Of a stretch of DNA of 49,968 nucleotides, positions 16,504 to 24,980 are shown piece after piece. Origin of the DNA: Bacteroidota bacterium (lineage in GTDB: Bacteria > Bacteroidota > Bacteroidia > Chitinophagales > Chitinophagaceae); the NCBI GenBank assembly GCA_947476145.1, contig CANJPH010000014.1, positions 1 through 49,968 on the forward strand, in the 5' to 3' direction. How positions within the stretch are numbered: the first letter of the stretch is position 1; each line of letters begins with the position of its first letter. The notes beneath the pieces are model-generated. The model saw nothing but the letters and a program-made list of their open reading frames with translations. It was not told the DNA's origin and made no database searches. Made by a program: the position numbers and the translations under genes.

Positions 16504-16920
16504 ATGGCATATTCAGATAAAGTAATTGATCATTATTCTAATCCTAAAAATGTAGGAACCTTAGATAAAGCATCTAAAAGTGTAGGAACGGGTTTGGTAG
16601 GAGCGCCAGAGTGCGGAGACGTTATGCGTTTACAAATTCAAGTAGACGAAGTAACAGGTATCATTACCGATGCAAAGTTTAAAACATTTGGATGCGGTTC
16701 TGCAATCGCCTCTTCTTCTTTAGCTACTGAGTGGTTAAAAGGAAAGTCGATAGACGAAGCGGTTACAATTGACAATATGGATTTAGTAGAGGAATTAAAT
16801 TTACCTCCAGTAAAAATTCACTGTTCAGTTTTAGCAGAAGACGCTATCAAATCTGCGATCAATGATTATCGCGTGAAAAATGGCTTAGAAGCATTAGTTT
16901 TCGAAGAGCGAATTCACTAA
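16504..16920 (+). CDS. iscU: Fe-S cluster scaffold IscU
   Basis: A 138-residue scaffold on which 2Fe-2S and 4Fe-4S clusters are built before transfer. All ligands are visible: C37 with D39 in APECGD, C64 in [11 protein letters not shown], and H106-C107 in [11 protein letters not shown]. The LPPVK site used by the HscA chaperone in other bacteria is present (99-104, NLPPVK). It lies 61 bases after iscS and 8 bases before iscA. hscA, hscB and fdx are not adjacent. Confidence 0.97.
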   Translation: MAYSDKVIDHYSNPKNVGTLDKASKSVGTGLVGAPECGDVMRLQIQVDEVTGIITDAKFKTFGCGSAIASSSLATEWLKGKSIDEAVTIDNMDLVEELNLPPVKIHCSVLAEDAIKSAINDYRVKNGLEALVFEERIH

Positions 16921-16928
16921 TACATTTC

Positions 16929-17282
16929 ATGAGTACAGTAGCAGAAAATACCATTTTAGTGAGTGATAAGGCAAAGGCAAAAGTCAAACAACTTATGCTG
17001 GATGCTGAAATCACCAACGACTCCACTTACTTTTTAAGAGTAGGTGTTGTAGGTGGTGGATGTTCAGGATTAAGTTATAAACTTGATTTTGATAATGAAA
17101 TAAAGCCAATGGATCAAGTTTTTGAAGACAATGGTGTCAAAGTGGTTACGGATTTAAAAAGTTTTTTATATTTAGTGAACACGGAATTGGATTTTTCAGA
17201 TGGTTTAAATGGCAAAGGCTTTTACTTTAACAACCCTAATGCAAGTAGAAGCTGTGGTTGTGGCGAAAGTTTCGCTGTATAG
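16929..17282 (+). CDS. iscA: IscA/HesB-family A-type Fe-S carrier
   Basis: A 117-residue A-type carrier that moves Fe-S clusters to target proteins. The three conserved cysteines are C45 (GGGCSGLSY), C109 and C111 ([10 protein letters not shown]). It could equally be labelled ErpA-like, since the family is hard to divide by sequence; its place after iscU supports IscA. A terminator follows 47 bases after the stop. Confidence 0.94.
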   Translation: MSTVAENTILVSDKAKAKVKQLMLDAEITNDSTYFLRVGVVGGGCSGLSYKLDFDNEIKPMDQVFEDNGVKVVTDLKSFLYLVNTELDFSDGLNGKGFYFNNPNASRSCGCGESFAV

Positions 17283-17329
17283 CTTTTATGCTGCGCATTC
17301 TCGGACCTTATTTTAACTTTTTATACAAG

Positions 17330-17360
17330 GTGTCTCAATATCAATTGGGGCACTTTTTTA
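17330..17360 (+). terminator. Terminator of the iscS-iscU-iscA operon
   Basis: GTGTCTCAAT (17330-17339) pairs with ATTGGGGCAC (17344-17353) through 10 pairs, two of them G-U, closed by ATCA and followed by TTTTTT. It fits a Rho-independent terminator. Confidence 0.8.
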
Positions 17361-17408
17361 CTTTATAGCACTTTTATATTCTAATTTAACAAAGTGCTAT
17401 AAAGCACT
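17361..17408 (+). repeat. Three-half-site inverted repeat upstream of the gldF-gldG gene
   Basis: CTTTATAGCACTTT (17361-17374) and AAAGTGCTATAAAG (17391-17404) form a perfect 14-bp inverted repeat with a 16-base spacer. The right arm also belongs to a second, tighter hairpin, AGTGCT (17393-17398) with AGCACT (17403-17408). The core AGCACT thus occurs three times in alternating orientation, so two hairpins exclude each other. It lies directly upstream of the -7 element at 17425, where a regulator would act. Operator or attenuator is not decided. Confidence 0.6.
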
Positions 17409-17424
17409 CAAATCATTAATTTAG

Positions 17425-17432
17425 TAGCTTTG
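17425..17432 (+). promoter_or_regulatory. -7 promoter element of the gldF-gldG gene
   Basis: TAGCTTTG is an exact TAnnTTTG match. The in-frame TTG at 17430 is inside it. The ATG at 17439 is 6 bases beyond it, so the transcript is predicted to be leaderless or nearly so. Confidence 0.65.
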
Positions 17433-17438
17433 AGACCT

Positions 17439-19889
17439 ATGTGGGCAATTTGTAAAAAAGAGTGGACGCAGTTTTTTAGCGGATTAACTGGCTATTTAAT
17501 CATAGGCTTTTACCTGATGGTGAATGGCTTATTTTTATTCGTGTTGCCCAATTACAATGTATTTGATTTTGGATATACGTCTTTGCAGGTTTATTTTGAT
17601 TTTGCCCCATGGTTTTTATTGTTATTGGTACCTGCTATTACTATGCGGAGCTTCTCGGATGAATACAAGCAAGGAACTTATGAAATACTCCGAACTATAC
17701 CGGTGAGTCCTGTACAACTGGTATTGGCAAAATTCTTAGGATCTTTTTTAATAGTAACCATTGCCATTACACCTACCCTTATATATGCTTTTGCTTTGGA
17801 TAGTTTGAGTATGGTGGGTGGGCTAGATTGGGGGGCAACACTAGGCTCTTATTTGGGCTTATTTTTCTTAGCCATGGTATATACGATGGTTGGCGTGTTT
17901 ACAAGTAGTACTTCAAAAAATAGTTTGGTATCCTTATTGCTTTCAATTGTGATATCCATTTTATTATTTAAAGGATTTGACGGGTTGAGTGCGGTTGCAT
18001 TTTCCAAAAACGGCTTTGATTATTATGTGACCCAATTGGGGTTGGCGTATCATTATCAAAATGTAAGTAAAGGAGCCATTGGGATTAATGATTTTATATA
18101 CTTTATTTCCATTGCGGTTTTGTTTGGAATTGGAGCGATAGAACAAATCAAAGGGGCGGTTAAGTATATAGTGCTGCTCATTCTTATTTTAATTGCCAAT
18201 TATACTGCTACCATATTTACATTTCAATTAGATCTTACCAAAGACCATCGTTATACATTAAGTGAAAGCTCAAAAGAAATTATTAAGCAAGTAGAATCAC
18301 CTGTCAAAATACATTTATACTTAGGTGGCGAAGTGCCCGCTAATTATAAAAAATTAGCACAATCCACATCGCTCTTGATAAGTCAGTTACAAAAATTAAA
18401 CGCTAAGCATATTCAATGGGAGCTGGAAGTGCCCAGTAAAACGTATAAGGACAAAGACTTAGAAAACTTTTATGATAGCTTATCTCGATTAGGGGTTCCT
18501 ATAGAAAGAGTCCAAAGCCAGGACAATGCATCTGATAAAAGAGTGGATCAACTCATGGTGCCAGCTGCGATTATTGAAGTAGAAGGACGCAAACCAATGG
18601 TCATAGATTTACGTGCCGGAAAAAAATATTTCAAACCTTATAATGTTGTAAAAGATATTCCCACAGAGGATGCTGAAGCAAGTGCCAATGCAGCAGAAGC
18701 CTTATTGGAATATAAATTTGTACATGCCATTTATTTGTTGAACAGGACAGAAGTGCCGCAAATAGCATATTTAACAGGCAATGGCCAACAAGTTGACTTA
18801 ACGGTATATGATTTAGGCACCATCATTAAAGATCAGTATCGCTTATCAACGTTTGATTTAAAGACAGGCTATCCTGATGCTAAAAAAATAAAAACTTTAT
18901 TAATCATAAAGCCTACCCAGCCTTTTACTGAATTGGATAAATTAAAAATAGACCAGTACATAATGAATGGGGGTAATATTATATGGGCGATTGATAAATT
19001 ATACGCTAGCTATGATAGTTTAAAAAAATCTAATGGTAATTATGTGGCATTTGATAGGAAGCTGGAACTAGATGATTTATTATTCAAATACGGTGTCAGA
19101 ATCAATTCCAATTTGTTACAAGATTTAAATTGTGCAAAGCTGCCCATTGTTATTGGTAATAACGCAGACGGTTCTCCCAAAATGGAAAGATTGCCCTGGC
19201 CTTATTATCCTTTTTTATATGGCAATGAAAACAATCCTGTATCACAAAATATAGACAGGGTATTGCCTATGTTTCCTTCAAGTATTGACACTTTGCCGAA
19301 TAGTGAAATTAAAAAAACAATTTTACTAACAACCGATACCAATAGTAGGGTCATTTCCACCCCTAATTTAATTGCTATAAATAGTGTACAAAATGAAGCC
19401 GATTTTTTGAGTTTTAATCAACATCATATCCCTGTTGCAGTATTGCTGGAAGGCAGGTTTACATCCTTATTCGCCAATAGGGTTTCTTCGGGGCTAAGTG
19501 ATAGTCTACAAAATTCGGGTAGTGTATTTGTTGGCAAAAGTATTGCTAGCTCCAAACAAATCGTAGTGTCAGATGCCGATTTATTTACCAATGCAGCCGA
19601 GCAAGATGCCCAAGGCAATTTAAAGCCATTGCCTATGGGGATGCTTCCTTTTGAGGGGTATCAATTCGCCAATAGAAATTTCTATTTAAATAGTATTGCC
19701 TACATGAATGACCCGGATGGTTTATTGGAAAGCAGAAATAAAATATTGGTCTTAAGATTATTGGATAGAGATAAATTAGAAAACGCCAAATTAATTTGGC
19801 AAATTGCACTGGTGTTGGCACCATTATTGCTTTTAACTTGTTTTTATTTTTTATGGAACTCGGTTAGAAAAAGTAAGTTTACCACATAA
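17439..19889 (+). CDS. Fused GldF-GldG ABC-transporter-associated membrane protein
   Basis: An 816-residue protein joining two proteins that are separate in gliding flavobacteria. The first 240 or so residues are an ABC-2-type permease (GldF): MWAICKKEWTQFFSG start, SDEYKQGTYEILRTIPVSP loop and about six membrane helices. Then comes a GldG part: a membrane helix, DLTKDHRYTLSESSKEIIK, a long periplasmic domain, and a C-terminal helix (WQIALVLAPLLLLTCFYFLW) with a basic tail. The topology works, since both parts begin in the cytoplasm. The ATPase GldA is not adjacent. Gliding itself cannot be inferred, because GldFG relatives occur in non-gliding Bacteroidota. Confidence 0.88.
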   Translation: MWAICKKEWTQFFSGLTGYLIIGFYLMVNGLFLFVLPNYNVFDFGYTSLQVYFDFAPWFLLLLVPAITMRSFSDEYKQGTYEILRTIPVSPVQLVLAKFLGSFLIVTIAITPTLIYAFALDSLSMVGGLDWGATLGSYLGLFFLAMVYTMVGVFTSSTSKNSLVSLLLSIVISILLFKGFDGLSAVAFSKNGFDYYVTQLGLAYHYQNVSKGAIGINDFIYFISIAVLFGIGAIEQIKGAVKYIVLLILILIANYTATIFTFQLDLTKDHRYTLSESSKEIIKQVESPVKIHLYLGGEVPANYKKLAQSTSLLISQLQKLNAKHIQWELEVPSKTYKDKDLENFYDSLSRLGVPIERVQSQDNASDKRVDQLMVPAAIIEVEGRKPMVIDLRAGKKYFKPYNVVKDIPTEDAEASANAAEALLEYKFVHAIYLLNRTEVPQIAYLTGNGQQVDLTVYDLGTIIKDQYRLSTFDLKTGYPDAKKIKTLLIIKPTQPFTELDKLKIDQYIMNGGNIIWAIDKLYASYDSLKKSNGNYVAFDRKLELDDLLFKYGVRINSNLLQDLNCAKLPIVIGNNADGSPKMERLPWPYYPFLYGNENNPVSQNIDRVLPMFPSSIDTLPNSEIKKTILLTTDTNSRVISTPNLIAINSVQNEADFLSFNQHHIPVAVLLEGRFTSLFANRVSSGLSDSLQNSGSVFVGKSIASSKQIVVSDADLFTNAAEQDAQGNLKPLPMGMLPFEGYQFANRNFYLNSIAYMNDPDGLLESRNKILVLRLLDRDKLENAKLIWQIALVLAPLLLLTCFYFLWNSVRKSKFTT

Positions 19890-19898
19890 AATTTCCAT

Positions 19899-19906
19899 TA
19901 ACTTTA
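19899..19906 (+). promoter_or_regulatory. Possible -7 element of the TerC-family gene
   Basis: TAACTTTA is one base off TAnnTTTG and ends 3 bases before the ATG at 19910. It may give a leaderless message independent of the upstream gene. Confidence 0.35.
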
Positions 19907-19909
19907 CAT

Positions 19910-20860
19910 ATGAGCAAAGATCAAATTGTTTATTCAGTTTTCGGGTGTGTGATTGCCGTTGCATTGATACTTGACCTAGGTTTTTTAAGTAAGAAAAATG
20001 CAATTATTTCGGTAGGACAGGCATTGAAACAAACCTTTTTATGGGTTTTATTAGCACTTGGCTTTTTCATATTTATCTGGATTGAAGAAGGACAAAAAAT
20101 AGGCTTAGAATTTCTAAGTGGCTATCTAATGGAATGGAGTTTAAGTATTGATAATATATTTGTTTTCATTTTAATCTTTGATTCCTTTAAGGTCAAAGAA
20201 AAAAATTATCCGCGGGTATTACTTATTGGAATTTTAGCAGCGATTGTTTTCCGCATTTTATTTATTACGCTAGGCGTTGCATTGGTGGCAAAATTTTCTT
20301 GGGTGCTTTATATCTTTGGTGTTTTCTTAGTTTATACTGGCTTTCATATGTTCATGGCCGATGGAGACGAGAATTTTGATCCACATGAGTCTAAAATATA
20401 TAAGTTCTTAAAGAAAATGCTTCCTATCGGGTCTACGGATGGCGATGGTAAATTTATTATTCGGGACCATAATAATAAGCCAGTGTACACTAGCCTGTTT
20501 GTGGTTGTAATATTACTTGCTGCCATAGATATTGTATTCGCATTGGACTCCATTCCAGCGGTGATGGGCATTTCTCAAAGCAGCTTGGTTATATATACCT
20601 CTAATATTTTTGCAATACTTGGATTAAGATCTCTTTTCTTTTTATTAAGAGGGGCAGTTAATAAATTTGCATACCTGCAACAAGGCATTGCTATTGTATT
20701 GGTTTTTATAGGCGTAAAAATGTTAGGGGAACATTATATTAATTTATGGGTGGATAAAAATTCGCAAGTGTTGTTATCCTTACTTGTTATTTTATTTTGT
20801 ATTATGGGGTCCATTTTATATTCCATTTTTATCAATAAGCAAAAATCATCAGTGGATTAG
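19910..20860 (+). CDS. TerC/Alx-family integral membrane protein
   Basis: A 316-residue inner-membrane protein with about eight hydrophobic helices. The family motif MEWSLSIDNIFVFILIF (about residues 74-90) and the later FALDSIPAVMGIS carry the conserved acidic residues thought to handle metal ions. TerC/Alx proteins are linked to manganese export, tellurite resistance or metal supply to exported proteins. Only 20 bases separate it from the gldF-gldG gene, so there is no room for the manganese riboswitch often found before alx/mntP genes. Confidence 0.9.
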   Translation: MSKDQIVYSVFGCVIAVALILDLGFLSKKNAIISVGQALKQTFLWVLLALGFFIFIWIEEGQKIGLEFLSGYLMEWSLSIDNIFVFILIFDSFKVKEKNYPRVLLIGILAAIVFRILFITLGVALVAKFSWVLYIFGVFLVYTGFHMFMADGDENFDPHESKIYKFLKKMLPIGSTDGDGKFIIRDHNNKPVYTSLFVVVILLAAIDIVFALDSIPAVMGISQSSLVIYTSNIFAILGLRSLFFLLRGAVNKFAYLQQGIAIVLVFIGVKMLGEHYINLWVDKNSQVLLSLLVILFCIMGSILYSIFINKQKSSVD

Positions 20861-20871
20861 ATAGACTAGCT

Positions 20872-20879
20872 TATCTTTG
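20872..20879 (+). promoter_or_regulatory. -7 promoter element of lspA
   Basis: TATCTTTG, an exact TAnnTTTG match, ends 19 bases before the lspA ATG. The TerC-family stop is 11 bases upstream of it. Confidence 0.6.
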
Positions 20880-20898
20880 CTTTAATTTCAAAATCAAT

Positions 20899-21567
20899 AT
20901 GAACGGTAAAAAAATAATAGCACTCATTGCACTGATTATAGTGATAGATCAGGCTATTAAATTCTATATCAAGCTCAATTATTTTATAGGAGAAGAGCAT
21001 TTATTGTTGGGCACTTGGGCAAGGCTTCATTTTGTAGAAAACGAAGGAATGGCATGGGGTTTAAAATTTGGAGGGGACTTTGGAAAAATAATCTTAACCC
21101 TATTTAGATTGATAGCCGTGATTTGGGGTGCATTTTTAATTAGAGGGTTTATTGCAAAAAAATACCACAATGGTTTTATTATCTGTGCTGCACTGATTTT
21201 TGCGGGGGCAGTAGGCAATCTCATTGATAGTTTATTTTACGGCATCATCTTTGAACAAAGTGTTCCATATACTACACAGGTAGCGGTTTTTATGCCAAAA
21301 TCGGGTGGTTATGCCTCTTTCTTACATGGCAAAGTGGTGGACATGTTTTATTTTCCTATTGTACAGAATGCTCATTTTCCTAGCTGGTTCCCAATTTGGG
21401 GTGGCGAAGAATTTGAGTTCTTTAGACCCGTATTCAATTTTGCTGACGCCTCTATTAGCGTTGGGGTCATTACCCTGTTTATATTCCAAAATAAGTTTTT
21501 TGGCAAGGAGAATGACGAAAATGTAGAAAAAGAACAAATTGAAGCGCCTGTAAGCAATCCTGAATAA
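20899..21567 (+). CDS. lspA: Lipoprotein signal peptidase (signal peptidase II)
   Basis: A 222-residue inner-membrane aspartyl protease that removes signal peptides from prolipoproteins. Membrane helices begin at residue 4. The conserved FVENEGMAWG follows, and the catalytic aspartates are D148 (GKVVDMFYF) and D183 (FNFADASI). It is longer than the E. coli enzyme (about 164 residues). The extra length comes from a loop between the conserved GNLIDS and VVDMF parts and a charged C-terminal tail, which fits Bacteroidota LspA. ileS follows 60 bases downstream, an association common in bacteria. Confidence 0.95.
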   Translation: MNGKKIIALIALIIVIDQAIKFYIKLNYFIGEEHLLLGTWARLHFVENEGMAWGLKFGGDFGKIILTLFRLIAVIWGAFLIRGFIAKKYHNGFIICAALIFAGAVGNLIDSLFYGIIFEQSVPYTTQVAVFMPKSGGYASFLHGKVVDMFYFPIVQNAHFPSWFPIWGGEEFEFFRPVFNFADASISVGVITLFIFQNKFFGKENDENVEKEQIEAPVSNPE

Positions 21568-21588
21568 GCTTTTTACGTTCCTATTTCG

Positions 21589-21596
21589 TACCTTCG
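21589..21596 (+). promoter_or_regulatory. Possible -7 element of ileS
   Basis: TACCTTCG differs from TAnnTTTG at one conserved base and lies 31 bases before the ileS ATG. An AAGGAC at 21612 might act as a weak ribosome-binding site. Confidence 0.35.
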
Positions 21597-21627
21597 TGGC
21601 CTAAAAATCAGTAAGGACAAGCGTTTT

Positions 21628-24600
21628 ATGAGCAACCAATACCCAGAATTTAATGGCTTACACCTGCCTACAATTGAGGCAGAGATATTAGCAGCTTGGA
21701 AAAAAGAACAGGCATTTGAGCAATCCGTTATTTTACGTGAAGGCAAAACCCCTTTTGTGTTTTATGAAGGTCCGCCAAGTGCCAACGGAATGCCTGGCAT
21801 TCACCACGTTATTTCAAGAACCTTAAAGGATATGATGTGTCGTTACAAAACGATGCAAGGATTTCAAGTTAAAAGAAAGGGTGGATGGGATACCCATGGT
21901 TTGCCAGTGGAGTTAGGAGTAGAAAAAGAATTGGGTATTACGAAAGAAGATATTGGTAAAAAAATATCTGTTGAAGCGTATAATCAAAAATGTCGTGAAG
22001 CCGTTCTTCGATATAAAAAAGAGTGGGATGATATCACCAACAAGATGGGTTATTGGGTGGATTTAAATAATCCTTATATCACTTTTGAAAATAAATACAT
22101 TGAAACACTTTGGTGGATCTTAAGTACCCTGTATAAAAAAGGGTACTTATATCAAAGTGTAAGCATACAACCCTATTCACCTGCAGCAGGTACCGGATTA
22201 AGTTCGCATGAATTGAATCAGCCCGGCACTTACAAGGATGTAAAAGATACTTCCGCAGTGGCCATGTTTAAAGCACAGCCATCTGCAGCTGCTCAATTTT
22301 TATTCGACGCTGCAGCCAATAATAAAAACAATCAGGATGTGTATTATATGGCCTGGACCACAACTCCATGGACATTGCCATCTAACCTAGGTTTAACGGT
22401 GGGCCCCAATATCGACTACGTATTAGTGGCAACTTACAATCCCTACACTGCAATGCCTGTAAACGTTGTGTTAGCAAAAGCATTGTTGTCAAAATATTTT
22501 AAAGAAGAAGGGTTAACTATAGAAAATTTTGCAGAAGGCGATAAGATCATTCCTTGGAAAATATTGACTGAATGTAAAGGATCACAATTAAACGGATTGC
22601 GATACGAGCAACTCATGCCATTTGAGGCAAATGATCCTGCCACCTTTGAAGGGGACCCCTTTAAAATTGTAATAGGCGATTTTGTAACCACCGAAGATGG
22701 AACAGGTATCGTGCATACCTCGCCAGCATTTGGTGCGGATGACTATAAAGTGGGGCAAAAAAATAATTTAGGTATCATTACCCTTGTTGATAGAGAAGGA
22801 AAATTTGTAGAAGGTGTTGGAGAATTTAGCGGACGTTTTGTAAAAAACTACAAAGATGAAAAAGAGTATGTGGATGTAAACGTAGACATCTGTGTAAAAT
22901 TAAAAAAAGAAAATCGTGCGTTTAAAGTTGAAAAATACGAACACAATTATCCGCATTGTTGGAGAACAGACAAACCCATTTTGTATTATCCATTAGATGC
23001 TTGGTTTATTAAAACTACTGCGGTAAAGGATAGACTCATTGAATTAAATAAAACCATTAATTGGAAACCAAAGAGTACCGGAGAGGGACGTTTTGGTAAT
23101 TGGTTAGAGAATATGGTGGATTGGAATTTATCCCGTAGTAGATATTGGGGAACGCCATTGCCTATTTGGAGAACCGAGGATGGTACAGAAGAAATTTGTG
23201 TGGGTTCAATTGAGGAGTTAACTACTTTATATGCAGCAGCTAAAGAAAAAGGGTTTAACAAAGAGGTGAACTTGCAAATCATAGATGGCAAATTGGATGT
23301 GGATTTACATAAGCCATTTGTGGATCAAATAGAATTATTAAGCGCGACTGGCCAACCTATGAAACGCGTATCGGACTTGGTGGACGTATGGTTTGATTCT
23401 GGCGCCATGCCTTATGCGCAATGGCATTATCCATTTGAAAACAAAGATTTAATTGATAAAGGCGAGTCCTTTCCTGCCGACTTTATATGTGAAGGGGTGG
23501 ATCAAACCCGAGGATGGTTTTATACCTTACATACATTAGGGGTATTGCTATTTGATAGTGTTGCCTATAAAGCCGTAATGAGTAATGGATTGGTATTGGA
23601 CAAGAATGGCAATAAAATGAGTAAGCGTTTAGGTAATGTGGTGAATCCATTTGAAACCCTAAATACCTATGGTGCAGATGCAACAAGATGGTACTTAGTA
23701 ACCAATGCTTCACCATGGGATAATTTAAAATTTGATTTATCAGGCATACAGGAAGTTCAAAGAAAATTCTTTGGTACTTTATATAACACGTATCAGTTTT
23801 TTGTATTGTATGCAAACGTAGATGGATTTAAATTTGAACAAGATTATATTCCTGTAGCAGAGCGACCAGAGATTGATCGTTGGATTATGTCATCGTTGAA
23901 TAGTTTAGTACATACGGTAACTACTTCTATGGATGATTTTGAACCCACCAATGCAGGACGTGCGATAGAAACCTTTGTGGACGAGCATTTGAGCAACTGG
24001 TATGTACGTTTATGTAGACGTCGTTTTTGGAAAGGCACGTATACTGACGACAAAATAGCAGCATATCAAACATTATATGAATGCCTAGAAACCATTACAA
24101 GGTTGATGGCGCCTATTGCACCATTCTTTTGTGATCAAGTTTTCAGAAATTTAAATGGCATCACAAAACGACATAATGCAACTTCTATTCACCATGTAGA
24201 TTTTCCAAAAACGGATGTTGCTAAAATGGATATTGCATTAGAAGAGCGTATGCAAATGGCTCAAGATATTTGTTCTTTGGTATTGTCGGTTCGTAAGAAA
24301 GTAAATATCAAAGTACGTCAGCCACTTCAAAAAATATTAATTCCTGTTTTGGATCCAAAACAAAAAGGGGCAATTGAACAAATGGAGGAGCTTATTTTGG
24401 CGGAGGTTAATGTTAAGGAAATTAATTATATCACCGAAACGGAGGGAGTGATTAGCAAAAAGCTAAAACCCAACTTTAAGTTATTGGGGGCTAAATTGGG
24501 TACCAAGATGAAACAAGCTTCGGCGGTGATCACGGCACTTAGTCAGGCTCAAATTATGCAGTTGGAAAAAGAAGGGACCCTAAACCTGGATATTGAGGGG

Positions 24601-24978
24601 GAAACCATCCCATTATTAGTGAGTGAGGTTGAAATCATTGCCGAGGACATCCCGGGTTGGAGTGTAGCCGTTAAAAATGCACTTACCGTTGCCTTAGACA
24701 TTACCCTAAGTCCGGCTTTATTGAAGGAAGGAAATGCCAGAGAATTGGTAAATAGGGTCCAAAATATCAGGAAAGAGGCCAATTTTGAGCTTACAGACAA
24801 GATTTTACTACGAATTGTGGATAACACAGAGTTGAAGGACTCCATTAATGAATTTTCCGATTATATTTGCCGCGAAATACTGGCATTGGAAATTGACTGG
24901 GTTCCGTCTATAGAAGACGGGGTGGATGTCGAAATAAATGACCAAAAATTAAGAATTTCAGTCTTACAAAAAGGATAA
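21628..24978 (+). CDS. ileS: Isoleucyl-tRNA synthetase with swapped GXHH signature
   Basis: An 1116-residue class I aminoacyl-tRNA synthetase charging tRNA-Ile. The active-site region reads FYEGPPSANGMPGIHHVISR. The normal HXGH signature is replaced by G57-I58-H59-H60, with the first and third residues exchanged (codons 21796-21807). The second signature KMSKR is intact at 663-667, with LVLDKNGN just before it. An editing domain and the long C-terminal anticodon region (WNLSRSRYWGTPLPIW; later LSNWYVRLCRRRFW) are present, so the protein looks complete. The length and motif fit type-2 IleRS (the mupirocin-insensitive class). It lies between lspA and the DksA-like gene, two bases from the latter. 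Confidence 0.96.
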   Translation: MSNQYPEFNGLHLPTIEAEILAAWKKEQAFEQSVILREGKTPFVFYEGPPSANGMPGIHHVISRTLKDMMCRYKTMQGFQVKRKGGWDTHGLPVELGVEKELGITKEDIGKKISVEAYNQKCREAVLRYKKEWDDITNKMGYWVDLNNPYITFENKYIETLWWILSTLYKKGYLYQSVSIQPYSPAAGTGLSSHELNQPGTYKDVKDTSAVAMFKAQPSAAAQFLFDAAANNKNNQDVYYMAWTTTPWTLPSNLGLTVGPNIDYVLVATYNPYTAMPVNVVLAKALLSKYFKEEGLTIENFAEGDKIIPWKILTECKGSQLNGLRYEQLMPFEANDPATFEGDPFKIVIGDFVTTEDGTGIVHTSPAFGADDYKVGQKNNLGIITLVDREGKFVEGVGEFSGRFVKNYKDEKEYVDVNVDICVKLKKENRAFKVEKYEHNYPHCWRTDKPILYYPLDAWFIKTTAVKDRLIELNKTINWKPKSTGEGRFGNWLENMVDWNLSRSRYWGTPLPIWRTEDGTEEICVGSIEELTTLYAAAKEKGFNKEVNLQIIDGKLDVDLHKPFVDQIELLSATGQPMKRVSDLVDVWFDSGAMPYAQWHYPFENKDLIDKGESFPADFICEGVDQTRGWFYTLHTLGVLLFDSVAYKAVMSNGLVLDKNGNKMSKRLGNVVNPFETLNTYGADATRWYLVTNASPWDNLKFDLSGIQEVQRKFFGTLYNTYQFFVLYANVDGFKFEQDYIPVAERPEIDRWIMSSLNSLVHTVTTSMDDFEPTNAGRAIETFVDEHLSNWYVRLCRRRFWKGTYTDDKIAAYQTLYECLETITRLMAPIAPFFCDQVFRNLNGITKRHNATSIHHVDFPKTDVAKMDIALEERMQMAQDICSLVLSVRKKVNIKVRQPLQKILIPVLDPKQKGAIEQMEELILAEVNVKEINYITETEGVISKKLKPNFKLLGAKLGTKMKQASAVITALSQAQIMQLEKEGTLNLDIEGETIPLLVSEVEIIAEDIPGWSVAVKNALTVALDITLSPALLKEGNARELVNRVQNIRKEANFELTDKILLRIVDNTELKDSINEFSDYICREILALEIDWVPSIEDGVDVEINDQKLRISVLQKG

Positions 24979-24980
24979 AT

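Noticed and set aside
19890..19909. A manganese (yybP-ykoY) riboswitch before the TerC-family gene
   Set aside because: Only 20 bases separate the genes, far too short for the riboswitch.
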